DNA from: Membranipora membranacea
Taxonomy: Eukaryota; Bryozoa; Gymnolaemata; Cheilostomatida; Membraniporidae
NCBI GenBank assembly: GCA_914767715.1
Contig: OU612067.1
Coordinates: forward strand, 4,958,001-5,022,000
Reading direction: 5' to 3'
DNA length: 64,000 nt
Shown: piece by piece, positions 1 through 19,500 of the stretch
Numbering within the stretch: position 1 is the stretch's first letter
Layout of the letters: every line of letters begins with the position of its first letter
The notes under the pieces: generated by a model
What the model was told of the DNA's origin: nothing
What the model saw: only the letters and a program-made list of their open reading frames with translations
Database searches by the model: none
Position numbers and translations under genes: made by a program

Positions 1-7756
<7,756 letters not shown>

Positions 7757-8875
7757 GTTCTTAGAGTGATGATATAGGAGGAATAACCTGAAGCAGATAG
7801 TTGGATATACAATGTTAGCTGATGACTAAGTAGTACTGTACCTCAATGTACAATGTACAATGTTCTAATCTAATCTAATCTAATTTGTGAATAGTAGTTA
7901 CTTCCTGGTTCATGTTCAATCTGTAACGTAACGATAGTAGAGCGATAAGATATATAGCACAGTTAGACAACTTGACTTTTGGATCCAGCATAGCCCAGCC
8001 CTGTGATGTAGATAAACACATGGAAGGGGCTAGACTAGTTCCCAGGCCCTGCACAGCAACCCTGATTCACTGTCAACTTCTTTGTTAGGACCAAGGGGCT
8101 CACAAACCCTTTCACCAGGAAGGTACCTGTTGAGCAGGTCTTCACCTGTCGTCAACAGGGACCTTGCCCCCTGCAGTTTTTGGCTCATTGAGGGACAGCT
8201 CCAAGTTTACTTCTTGTGAAACTAACATTTGGTGAGCTCACACAGATCTCACAATTTGCAATTGTTTTTGAATATAATATTAAAAAGCGATATTTAAATA
8301 GCATTTGCACCGGCATAATTTTAAGGTGCTGAAAGAATGAAGTTACATGGCTTCGTGGATGAACTTTTAAAATGACATGGAGTGCTGATTTTTGTAAAAG
8401 TAAAATTTGGTTTATCTTGCATTCAGCTGCATGGCCTCTTTTGTGACATGAGAGGCTGTTGATTAAGTCAAAGAAATTATTAGTGAACCGCCCTTCACAG
8501 CACTGCCTTCTTTTGCAGACATGATATGTTTATGTTATCGCCAGAGAGACGGAGTTAATATTTCCAGCAGACTTGTTTTCAGCCTCAATGTTTTGCCGAT
8601 TGCTTTTTAGGTGTGACTATAACCGCACTGGCTACCACCCCACTAAGAGCAATAGCTTACAGGATGAAGCATGTGATCTCATATCCGTACACAGAGAATA
8701 GGTAGTTAGTTAGATCAGAGAAGATGACCAATAGCTATTTCGTTCCTTTTGTCAAAGTACATGATCACTAGGGACATGCTGATTTGGAAAAGGCAACAAC
8801 TCAAGAGCAATTTTCTCAATTATAACGGAAGATTTCTTCTTGCCTGTCAGTGATTTTGAGCAGGTGAAATTTTCA

Positions 8876-9410
8876 AAGCCAGCAATAAACAACAGGTTAA
8901 AGCTTTTACATTTAATTAAAAGTAGTGGTGACAATCTGTTTTTAGATGTTAGACTTAGGGTTTTGATCATGTATTAGAACTTTTCATTCTATATGTATTA
9001 AGTTTTTGGTTCATGAGCATCATATTATAGCAAATTAGTATTTAACAACTGTCAACAAGAGGTTTCCAATAATTCTTGCTTGAAAGAAAGATCAGATTTT
9101 TCTTTAGTAGCAAACAATTGCATCCTTCATGGATTCGCTGTTTATGGAGGGTATTTTTATCCAAACCGAGTCACAAACTTGAAACATTCAAATACTTACT
9201 TGATCAGTTCCATATACCACAATTGAGCTAACTCTGTTGATGAAATTATCGAACCTGGCAACTAATAACAGGTTTAAGTTATTAGTTTTAATTGAAAATA
9301 GTGGTGACAACCGTATTTTAGATTTTACACTCAGAGCTTCATATATGTGTTTAGAATTTGTCATTCTGTTCATTATCTTTTCGGTTTATGGACATCTAAA
9401 TATAGCAAAT
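8876..9410. repeat. dispersed duplicate of about 160 bp (8876-9036 and 9248-9410)
   Basis: Two diverged direct copies about 372 bp apart. Shared blocks: AATAACAGGTTTAAG/AACAACAGGTTAAAG, AGTAGTGGTGACAA/AATAGTGGTGACAA, TTTTAGAT, and TATAGCAAATT. It lies upstream of the SLC16-like remains. The remainder of 8100-9480 holds no exon I can support. Confidence 0.5.
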
Positions 9411-9499
9411 TTGCTGAAGCATATTGAAATTTTCTCCTGATGCTCATTCAGTAAGTAACCAGTGTGTATGTTGAACTCTCCAAAAAAATGTTTAATATG

Positions 9500-10232
9500 C
9501 CTTCGGCGAAAACTTTTTAATGAGCTTTTCAAAATAATCATGAGCAGATCTAAATTTGTTTTGGGGAGCTTCATCCATCCAATGGTAACTATACTTGTAT
9601 GATGACACCAATATTGCGAGATCTGATCGGAGTTGACAAACTGATGGCTGCATATGGACTAGCAAGCTTGTGCTTGGTGTTACCAGCTTTAGCAATCCTA
9701 GCAGCATCAGGTAATTCTTGTTGATCATGCCAGTTTAGGTAAGAGTACAGAACCTTGGTGGTGTGAGATATGAAGTGACGAATTGCATGTGCATTGTAAA
9801 TGTGATTCAGGAGGTTAGCAGCACCAATGGTTGCAAAGCCTCTAGTGTTGATCTGTAAGGAAACATATACACCAGAGGGTTCTGGGGGCTGGAACAATAA
9901 ACCTTTGAAAGCTCCCATTTAAGACTCAGACCAACAGCTCCTGCACCACTCGTCTGACAATCAATAGCAAGAGGGCTTACTGATTCTCTGATTCGCCATC
10001 TCATCATCCCTAGATGGTGACATGGCGCAACCGGTAAGGCTGGTTACAAATCCTCTTGTGTTGATCTGTAATGAATGTCTATTTTCTATTACAGGATACA
10101 TATTTGATGTAGCAGGGAGATATGAGTATGTATATATTCATTGGATCTGTACTACTAAGAGCAGCGCTATTCTTAATGATGATTCCAGGTAGAAGAAGCT
10201 GTGAAGAAAAAGTGAAAGAAACAGCCATATGA
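9500..10232 (+). pseudogene. SLC16-like transporter remnant A (last two exons)
   Basis: Plus-strand fragments of a monocarboxylate-transporter-type MFS protein. The first exon ends at 9711 with donor GTAATTC and reads ILRDLIGVDKLMAAYGLASL, the TM10-TM11 region of SLC16 (compare LVDLLGLDKLTNAFGL). The second starts at 10095 after an ACAG acceptor, reads GYIFDVAGRYEYV (compare GYLYDATGSYDYS), then must change frame inside a TATATAT run near 10130 to continue FIGSVLLRAALFLMMIPGRR and stop at 10232. Upstream of 9600 the frame is also doubtful. A sequencing error at the TA run cannot be excluded, but the lack of the first ten TM segments suggests a decayed gene. Confidence 0.6.
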
Positions 10233-10606
10233 GAAGGAAATAAAGCTGAGCCAATCTGTTTACATGGCTACCATATATCATATATCACAAGTATCTGACT
10301 TGTCAGAGAGAACTATGCGGTTGGCTTACATATCCCTTTAGGTCTGCATACAGACTACACTGCGCTAATCTGTCTTCATATTCATTTGGCCAAATGACCA
10401 CTATAATTCCAACATATTGTACCAGGGCCCAAAGACCTCAAAATGTTGTTTCTGGCACCTAAAGGTGCCCGGTAAATTTCTCATGTTTAAGTTATTGCCG
10501 CTTTGTACACCACTCCAAAAAACCAGTACCTAAAGGCAGACACAGACTCAATGACTACCAGCCTGTTACCCGACACATCTTAATGCAAATTTGTTCTTGT
10601 TTGTAG

Positions 10607-12315
10607 GCATGTTCAGCGCTCTTATCTATTCACCTGCTAGTACTTTCTCCATCAATCACTTTGCAAAGTACAGACAGATAGAGTTGATTCTCTCATCCAT
10701 TGGGCCCTCAGTGTCATATCTCACATGCCACTATTAACAGAGGAGTTGATCAAGCATTTATCCTGGAGGGAAGCTAAAATGGATTTAGCTTGTATCTGCT
10801 TACATGTATTTACACATTTTCAAAGTGAATTTTCTCTTGCCTAGAAACCCCATATTAAAACCTCATCAGGTAATTCGTAAATAGAAAAAGACAGTAGATG
10901 TGAACCTGTGTTCACAACAGACGCAAAAGTTATTTTTACTGTTTTTATATTCCATTATAGAGCACTGTGTTTGCTACACTGATGAAAAAACCAGCATAGC
11001 AAAGGAAGTACCTTCAAATAAAAAAAACAGTTGAAAGAACAAAATTCGGACAAGTCTCTGCCTGAAATATCAGTTAAGACAGTGAAGAGAGAGTTATGGT
11101 CAACAAGAAAGCCGCAAAGTGTAGTTCTTGGTTGGCTGATTGGAGGCCATTGCTTCATTGGAGAATGAGCCTGCTCATTTTTATTTCAGGCATCTATGGA
11201 TCAAACTGTGGGATGTATTTTGTAGCCATGCCAGCTCATGTCAAGCAGTTCGGAGTAACCCTGGATGAGACTGCTAATATCTACATGATTGGTGCCTGTG
11301 AAAATCTGTCCACCAGGCTACTGTGTTGTTTGATAGGTATGTACATAAAACTTTTAATTTATGAGAGACATCTTAGTCTAAAAGAAGAGCTAACTGTGGG
11401 TATGCATTATTGGTTTGTGATTTGAGTCTTCTTGTTAAGTGGGTATGGGAGTTACCTTCCCTGATAGGGTCACTCTTATCATCATCAACAAACTCATGCC
11501 GAAAAGAGCTTAGCAGATTTTCCCTATTCAACACGCACAGCGTTTGATCATGACTAACTGCCTGACTATAAGATGTATCAATCTGGTCTTTAACACTTTG
11601 AAGATCTATTGCAATTCTGATGATGCAGTCTATAAGCTAATAATACATTTTAGTGGCTCTAAAATTCATCCCTGCCTCATTTTCACACAGGTTTGCTGCA
11701 TGTTGTATGCTTTATGGAATCTCACATGGCATACTAGCAAGTCTAGCGATGCCTGTCATATTGGAGTTACATGGGGAGTGTCGTTTTGAACTGGTATTTG
11801 GTCTGGAGATGATGTTTCTTGCTGCAGCTGACATATCATCAGCACCTATTATAGCAGGTGGGACCACTATGCAAAACAATATATTCATGTACATAGTTTT
11901 GTTCATATCAGTCATTACCAGCGACTTTTATGACGTTATTCCGAGAAATTATTTCTAAGGTCATTTTGTACATTAATTAGTATGACATAAACACAAACAC
12001 AAAGCTAATTATGACAGAGAATTAACTGCAAAAACATGTGTATTTAAACAACAAATCATAAAATAGGAGTTCTATACTCATGTCAATTGAGAAGACGATT
12101 ATTAACTTGTTGGTAATTTGAGTGTTTCAATTCTTTTAATTCCAGGAACAAGTGAAAGCTCAGTCTCAGCAGGATTTGTCTTGTCTGTCGCTGCCGCATT
12201 CGCATTGCTGCCGCATTTGCATTGCTGCCGCATTCGCATTGCTGCCGCATTCGCATTGCTGCCGCATTCGCACTGCCGCATTCGCATTGCTGCCGCATCT
12301 GATAATCAAATATAA
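10607..12315 (+). pseudogene. SLC16-like transporter gene or remnant B
   Basis: Plus-strand exons with SLC16 character, in correct order. 10607-about 10800: after a TTTGTAG acceptor, reads MFSALIYSPASTFSINHFAK (compare GLGLSYLPALVMVGRYFDK), then needs a frame change near 10715 to reach LLTEELIKHLSWREA (compare PLTEYLIEHYGWRGA). About 11090-11336: WRMSLLIFISGIYGSNCGMY then ENLSTRLLCCLIG (TM7-TM8). 11691-11857: GISHGILASLAMPVILELHG then APIIAG (TM10-TM11). 12146-12315: GTSESSVSAGFVLSVAAAF, the expected TM12, running into the 17-bp minisatellite. Phases join for the last three exons; the frameshift and the missing N-terminal exons suggest a pseudogene, but the downstream exons are well kept. Confidence 0.6.
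12185..12300 (+). repeat. 17-bp minisatellite in the terminal exon of SLC16-like B
   Basis: About 6.5 copies of CTGCCGCATTCGCATTG, one with a T variant and one shortened to 14 bp. The unit length is not a multiple of three and the unit contains no stop in any frame, so six-frame ORFs overlap here. It lies immediately after codons for TM12, so it may have replaced the original C-terminus with Ala/His/Arg/Ile-rich repeats. Confidence 0.85.
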
Positions 12316-12730
12316 ATTACTAAATGGAAAGAAAAATTAAATACAAATTGTTATAGTCAAGCTGTATCAACCGGAAACTTGGTTATGAAATAATTTGAAT
12401 ATAATTTTGCATCTCTCAATGATTCATATTTAGGTTATGAGTCAACTTTATTGAATGAAACTTAAGAGCATATATATTTGGAAATGCCTGCAAATAAAGA
12501 AGCAGAGTTAATATTTTTAGTGACACATCAGATGATGCAACAAAATTTTGAACAAAACTTTAGTTTGAATTCCAGTGTCATTAGGATAACATTATACTAT
12601 AGTTGGGCATTTGTTGTTCTGTACGTCCACTTTTTCCTTTGAAACATTCCATTGTTGACCAATAAACTGTTTATAGAACTGAGCCCATATTGACACATAA
12701 CATCATAATTTCAATGTTGCAAACAATAGT

Positions 12731-12957
12731 CTTATAAGGCACCGGCCTTATAAGCGAAGCACCCCCCTTAGTGGGATTCGAACTCACTGATTCGTGATCT
12801 CAAGGCAGACGCTTTTACCATTGAGCTATTCAGCTTTCCTTAAATGACGCGGTTTTGGTCCTAATCAAATATAAGAATGCTTCAAATGATAGCCGCGCCT
12901 ATATGCTCAATTCTTATAGGCGCCTTCATATATAAGGCGGGCGCCCCTATAGATGAG
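12731..12957 (-). mobile_element. tRNA-like SINE remnant
   Basis: On the minus strand from 12840: AATAGCTCAATGGTAAAAGC (A-box), then GAGTTCGAATCCCACT (B-box, near 12773-12788), a good pol III promoter arrangement. It is followed by a perfect small palindrome CTTATAAGGC/GCCTTATAAG at 12731-12753; a second GC-rich inverted stretch (TATAGGCGCC / GGCGCCCCTATA) is at 12916-12952. It does not make a full tRNA cloverleaf by eye. The family differs from the SINE at 54 kb. Confidence 0.5.
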
Positions 12958-12959
12958 GT

Positions 12960-13550
12960 ACTACATTAGTAATTTTTTGTCTTTAATTGATCGCGGTGAT
13001 AATGTGACAAATGCTTGTCTTGTCTGAAAAGTTTTAGAGCTCGATAAAATAAAGTCTTCCAGAAGGAAATTCGGTGCGATTTAGGGCAAAATTTGAAAGC
13101 CAAAAATAGATGTGGGGAATGATCGGCAAGGAGAGGAAATGGAATCTAACCGAGAAATGTGTGTAATTCTCATTGTACCATTTGTATTACAGCAGTATCC
13201 TGATGGCAGATTGTCTATAATCATTATTTGCTGATCTGGAGTCAGCTCAATTGCTGGGATTATGATGCCTTTGTTCACATTGTCTGGGATGGCTCATAAA
13301 AATGCAGTTGCAGACAAAGAAAATCATTACATCAATCAAGCAGACATTGTATTTTTCGTTCCATAAGCTTCATTTCTTTGTGATAAATAAATTTGCCTGA
13401 ACCTGTGAGCAAACTAATATTCTAGAAAACTAATATTAAAACGTGTTTCGTCAAATTTCTAAGCTGTGGCGTAGTGCAACCACCATTAAAACCTCAATTG
13501 GACCAGCAGGCCAACCAGGCTTACATGGCATCCATAGCACCATTCGGTTG
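12960..13550. other. no gene seen
   Basis: AT-rich sequence between the tRNA-like repeat and the 3' end of SLC15 copy 2. The last part is expected to be the 3' UTR and flank of that gene. No exon with family resemblance was found. Confidence 0.5.
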
Positions 13551-13551
13551 A

Positions 13552-16500
13552 TCATGGTATGCTAAGCCCCAAATCAAATTTCTTATGGATAAGTACAAAT
13601 AAGGCAAGGCCAAATATATTGCCCGCAATTCCAGTAGTCCATAGTATCATTTTTAGATAATAGTTTGTCATTGGCTTTGCAAAATACTGGATGACTAAAC
13701 AGAAAGCAGTGCCTACTCCTTGCAATGTGAAGTACATGCCAACTGATGTTCCCTGCAGAGATCGTGGAGCTGATATGAATGCCAACTCGTAACCTACAAT
13801 GAGAGAATACTTAGTCTAAGTTACTTTTAGTTCACGAAATATGTGTCGGTATTTTCGCCCTATCTGCTGTAGTAATTGACGAAGTTGAAATTCAAACAGC
13901 CGACATGAGAAAATGAAGAATTATCATGAAAAATTTAACTCAGTTAATTATGAAATCTAATAATTAACTGTTTATTGTGATTAATGGTCTTGAGCCTGTG
14001 CTAGTTATCATCCTTCAATACACGTCAAATGTGTAATCATGGATTTGTCCGCATCTTTCTGGTGTAACGCATGGGTAATAATAAGTAATCTAATGCGCTA
14101 CTAGCCAGATATTTGAAGTTGTTCTCCCACAAAATATGAGAATACAACTTTCAACAATTAACTGTTTTCCGAAATGAACAGCTCGTCAAACAGGTTGCAC
14201 TGTCTGGAAATGCATTGTTGATAGGTGGTGGGGGGATGGGGGGGGGGGGGGTGCTTGTTGAAACAGGCTAAATGATGGTCAGTATACAATAATGGACAGG
14301 TCTCAAAATTACAGCCTTATCCTACCACATTAGTACATCATCACAACTTTACCTGACTTTGTAATAGATGGAAACTAGTGTCAGAGTATTTCTGCTACCA
14401 ACACTAACTCACCTGTTGTATCCATTAGAGCGGATGAGAATCCATACAATGTCAGAGGTAAAACTTCATACCAGTTGGAACACGGTTCTGCAAAAATTCA
14501 ATGTAAACAACATAATATATTGTTTACATTAAATTGCTAAAGCAGTAAAGTCAAGTTATATTATAAATATATTATAAATGCTTTACCTATCTTTGCAGGT
14601 ATGTAACCGAAACAACCATGCTTTCACAGACTATGCTCAGTAGGGATCGCAGATGATAACATGCAACAAGAAAATAAAAACAGCCCTTTGATCTTAGCAA
14701 GTTCATCGTTCAAAGCTTCCGGATGGGCATAAAACAATCCGATGAAAAAAAGTCACTTTCAATTACAAGATAATATTTCTATTTCAGCTACCTAGCTCTA
14801 AAACTATAAGATTGCTTGCCACAGCAGCTATCACCATGATATAAGATCCAATAAACCTTGAGAACAGTGTGGGCCGCTCCCTGATCATCCCACTGACTGT
14901 GGCAAAATAAGAGAGGCTATATATCAGAATAACTCCAACAGCGCACGATGTGTATGGTATCAGAAAATTTAGAGCCTACAACGAGCAAAGAACTACCGTT
15001 ATACTGACATAAAACTATTAGAAAATACAAAGTTTTTTACACCTAAAGAACTCATTTTTTCTTGAGCAATGTGACAAGGCTCAGTTATTTAATAACACTG
15101 TGTTATAACTGGTAAGATTTACTAACTTTAACCTGGCCTTTGAGCCTCATATTTTGTAGGTATCTTATCTTACCTTAAGCATTATCCTGTACCACGGCGC
15201 ACCTTATAGCGAGTTGTGCAAATTTGCTTATCTTGTCAGTTCGCGGATTTTTCTCGTCCCATTTATTCTAAATAACTGAAGAGACAAGTCTTCTTTTCAC
15301 AATTCCCCCCTCCCACCCTAAAATACTACCTTATGTTACTATACTTCTCAGTGTGTGAAAGGTGACTTGGGTGCATGTGTGGTTGGTGCTAAATTTTCCG
15401 CCTTTTTAAGTATCGAGTCCGAATTTACTCCTATAAAGTTCTTGCCTTGCCCATGCTGTTCTTCAGCAACTTACTGTACTAACTTCAACGTTTATTTCTA
15501 CCTTATTGGGGGTTAACCAGGAAATGGCGTATTAGTCGCCCCCCTCCTATAGGGGAACCCCCAGCTATCTTGTTAATCATTGAGGTAAGAAAAAATAGGA
15601 TTTCACCGTTTTAACATATGGATATGAGAACATTTTCTGGATGTAATATGTTAAACATACCTCACAGATTTCTCACAACTATATATATATAAATAATATC
15701 CTAGAAATGCCGCGATCATAAATGCCACAAAACTTCAGGGGTGCGGATGATATTACATTGAGGTTGCCGATTGAGTTTATGATGGATGGCCTATTCGCGA
15801 TGTCATTATAATTGCAAACTAAAATGGCTGTCCTTTCCATGCCACCTATGAGGTATATAGTCTGAGTAGCGTTGCCCCATTATGTGGCATAACTCCTCCA
15901 CAATTATTTCCAGTGAACACAGCCATAGAATATAGCGCAACAAACATGTTATAATTGTGGTATATTTATATAATCCACAAAACTTTAGTTTTGTGTTTAT
16001 GATAAACGCATATGTTTATATAATCAAAAAAACCCATATCAAGTGCCTCATTACACTTTTTCAAAAAGTGGTGTTTTTTGGAAAATAGAAGAAATGGCTG
16101 AATTGAAGTCTTGTATTCATCCACCTATGTGTGGGTAAAACCAGTTGAGGGTGTGCATATCATATTGAGGCACTAGCACTAGCACTGGATATGAATTTGT
16201 ATGCACATGCGTCTATCATAAACACAAAACAAGTTTTTTGGATAACATATATATGTGACGCCATGCAAGCTTTCAGCCTGCCATCTATACATTCACCCAC
16301 GCCCATGTGATCTAATTACAGAAATTTACGGGCTTTCTTAAATAAGACGATAGACTTTTACCTTGACACCATATTGTGTGTAGAGAATATCAAGCTCTGG
16401 CTGGACTGGTGAATCACTGCATTCACTTCGATTCGGCTAAAACAAGAAATATCTTTCTGTTTACAAATACAGTCAATGATAGTTATGGTGATGGTCACGT

Positions 16501-19500
16501 AATTAAATCTCTTGTGATGAAGCGAGTCATACTGGGCACTTGAGCTGTCCTAACACCAGTAGGATGTAAAATTTCTGTAGGACAAGGTAGAAAATACTGC
16601 TCTATCTATCAATTGCTCTCCGCTACAGAAATGCCAAGACTTGGGTTAATATATCAATCCGAACAGGTTATCAACAGATGTCTTTTCCTTTTTTAGCATT
16701 CTTTTTGTAAACATACTTCCTTTTGCGAAATTCAAACCTCCAACTCACTACATTTGCTGACAAAGATTTACTTAAAGGACCGGTCTCTGAAGTTATATGT
16801 ATAGATCATAGCATTGGAATCCAAGAATACATCCAAGATCAAGTATGATCTATTTTGTTTGTATTTAGAGCGGCTGCTGTCTCACATGTCGAATAAGGAT
16901 GATCACGAATGTGAGCAAACTGAATCCAACTTGATTTAATACCTACCAATGTTACAAAATCATTTAGAGACAGGGTTAAACCACTAAGATTTCCAGGTAA
17001 TAAGAGGATGAGTGTGACTGCATACTTCAGTAGTCTGACTCTATCATGTACTGCCTGGTCTGGAAAGCTTCCTCCGTTACTCACAGCAGCTCCTGATAGA
17101 AAACTCCCAGTCTCTGGGGCAAACCTGAAAATATAGCCAACTAAACTGTATACTTTGAGTATACTACGTTAAACTATACTATACTATACTATACTATACT
17201 ATTGTACTGTAGTAACCTTTGAGGCTATGAGGCAGGCATCAAAGGAACATGGACAAGCGTGCCATTGAGATTAAACTTGAATTCAAAAATCAAAATTAAG
17301 TAGCGGTTGTTTAATCAAAAACGTGATTTAGGGTGTACAACCCGTCTGAATATCAACATATCATATTCATTTTGGAAGTTATCCCCTTTTTTCTTTCATG
17401 CAATACTAAAAACGGTAAAATTGTACTCTGATATTACAATACAAAGCAAAGAAATACAAACTTTCTTAGTTTTATGGCCTCTCGAAATATTCTAATGCCA
17501 TCTGTGAGAACGCTACTATCTGCATTCACTTGCCGAGTCATCGACGGGCAGACAACTGAAAAATAAAAAAGCTAATATTTTAGCGTTTCGCTAAGTTATA
17601 TTACTGATTCTCAGCTTAAAGTTAGGCTTCTCCTAATATAACTAGTTATCCATTTTACAAGGTTGGAGTTCTGATTATCTGAAAAAAACTTACATTATAT
17701 ATCAAAGTTGGTCTTATTTGAATTTCAGTTATGATTATAACTATAAATATATATATATATAAATCTCGTAAATCCAGATAATAAAGCAGCTCCCATAAAA
17801 TTATTCATGCCACTGAAAGTTAACTCCTTGATGAGTTGAGTTGTACAGGAATTAAATATTGAAAACATTGATATAAAACCATGGAAAATGCCGAGACTTT
17901 TTACCAATTATCACGAATACCATCGCACAGAGAGAAAGTGTTGGTGTCATAATCTGCCACGGCAGGGGGCTAGATAGCTTAACACATAGCAGTGCTACAC
18001 CGAAACAAAATATCTGTGCAATCTGTCGGAAAAAGTAAAAATAAGCATAGAAGTTTCTCACTCCCTGTCTATCCTCAATTGGAATCTACAATAAAAGGAA
18101 CACCATTGTGAATTAAATGCGGTTTATGAAATATCGAATTCAATCTTTTATTTGTGACTCTAACAGCAAAAAGCTGCAGCAACTTGCTGTGAAAAGACAT
18201 AATTAACCTTGAGGATTGAAACAATACTTAAAAACCAGCTTTGGTTAAAATCCAAAAGGCAAACTCTTAGAATAAATCCATCTGCTAGTTTTGGTTATTT
18301 TGAAATCAAGCCACAATTAAACATTTAGACTACTGTCACTTCCAATTTATTTTAAAACAAATTAGAATTTGTGGATTTCCAGGCAGGAAATTTTTCCAAA
18401 TTAAAACTCTTCAACTCTTCTAATGTGGTGTGAATTTCCAGAAGGCTGCTGGCTGCAGCCACAAATAATAATTATAATTTAAAGTATGAATAACAGTAAA
18501 TATTTATAAATATAATCAAAAGTCTTTTTATGTTTATGGCTGCAACTTACCTGGCCATTGTGTTGGTTCTGCATGGTGGGTGGGGAGGAGAAGAGCCATT
18601 GCCAGGTCATATAGTGCTCTCAGGAAAGTATCTTCCACACCATTTCTGCCCATCCACCAATCAGAACCAACACATTTGCTAATGCTTACCTGGTCCTCCC
18701 CCCCCCCCCCCCTTATGTGGTGAGACTTATTTGAAACCAAGCCAGAATTCAACAAAGAGACTACTGCTGCTTCCAGTTTGATCTATTTTAAATTAGGTTT
18801 TTCAGGCAGGAAATTGTGTATCTCGAAACCCCTCCTCTAATGTGTTCCTAAAAGCTGCAGCCACATTATATAATTATAATTCAAAGTATGAATAACAATA
18901 AATAGTTATAAATGTAATCAAAAGTCTTTATATGTTTATTGCTGAAGCTTACCTGGTCCCCACCCAATGTGGCGAGACTTATAACCCCAGAACTGATAAG
19001 GCAGACTATGATGACTGTCATGATAAAGTAGAAGTCTGTGAATCCAGGTGACAGCTGGTATTTCTTATTAATAGCGGGGCTGAGCGGAGCGTAGGCATCA
19101 TTTGAGGAAACATTCCCAATCACATACTCAGATGTCTCGGAAGCGTAGGTAAGCATAGCTGCGCAGACGATATACCTGTGATAGAGTTTAATTTGTGATT
19201 CAAGATGGGCATGACAAAGGGTAATGAGTAAGGAGGGAGACAAGTTTAGCAGCTGATAACCCAGGGCTGTATCCGTGGGTTTTAAAGTGGTTGGGCCAGG
19301 CGGGTTGGGTTCGGCTAGGGGGGGGGAACGGGGAGCCTCCCCGAGAAAATTATCAAAAATCAGAAGCAGTTTTAGGGCCTTACAGCCCCTTTTGAGACGA
19401 AAATTGAAAAGAAATTGGCCTCATGGCTTTAGTGTAACAGAAAGGGACATCATCATATCCCTACTGTGATTGATACTTTCAATCGAAAAACAAAATTGGT

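Noticed and set aside
12083-12340. Overlapping Ala/Arg/Cys-rich frames on both strands
   Set aside because: 17-bp minisatellite; only the plus-strand frame joined to the SLC16-like TM12 segment has support.
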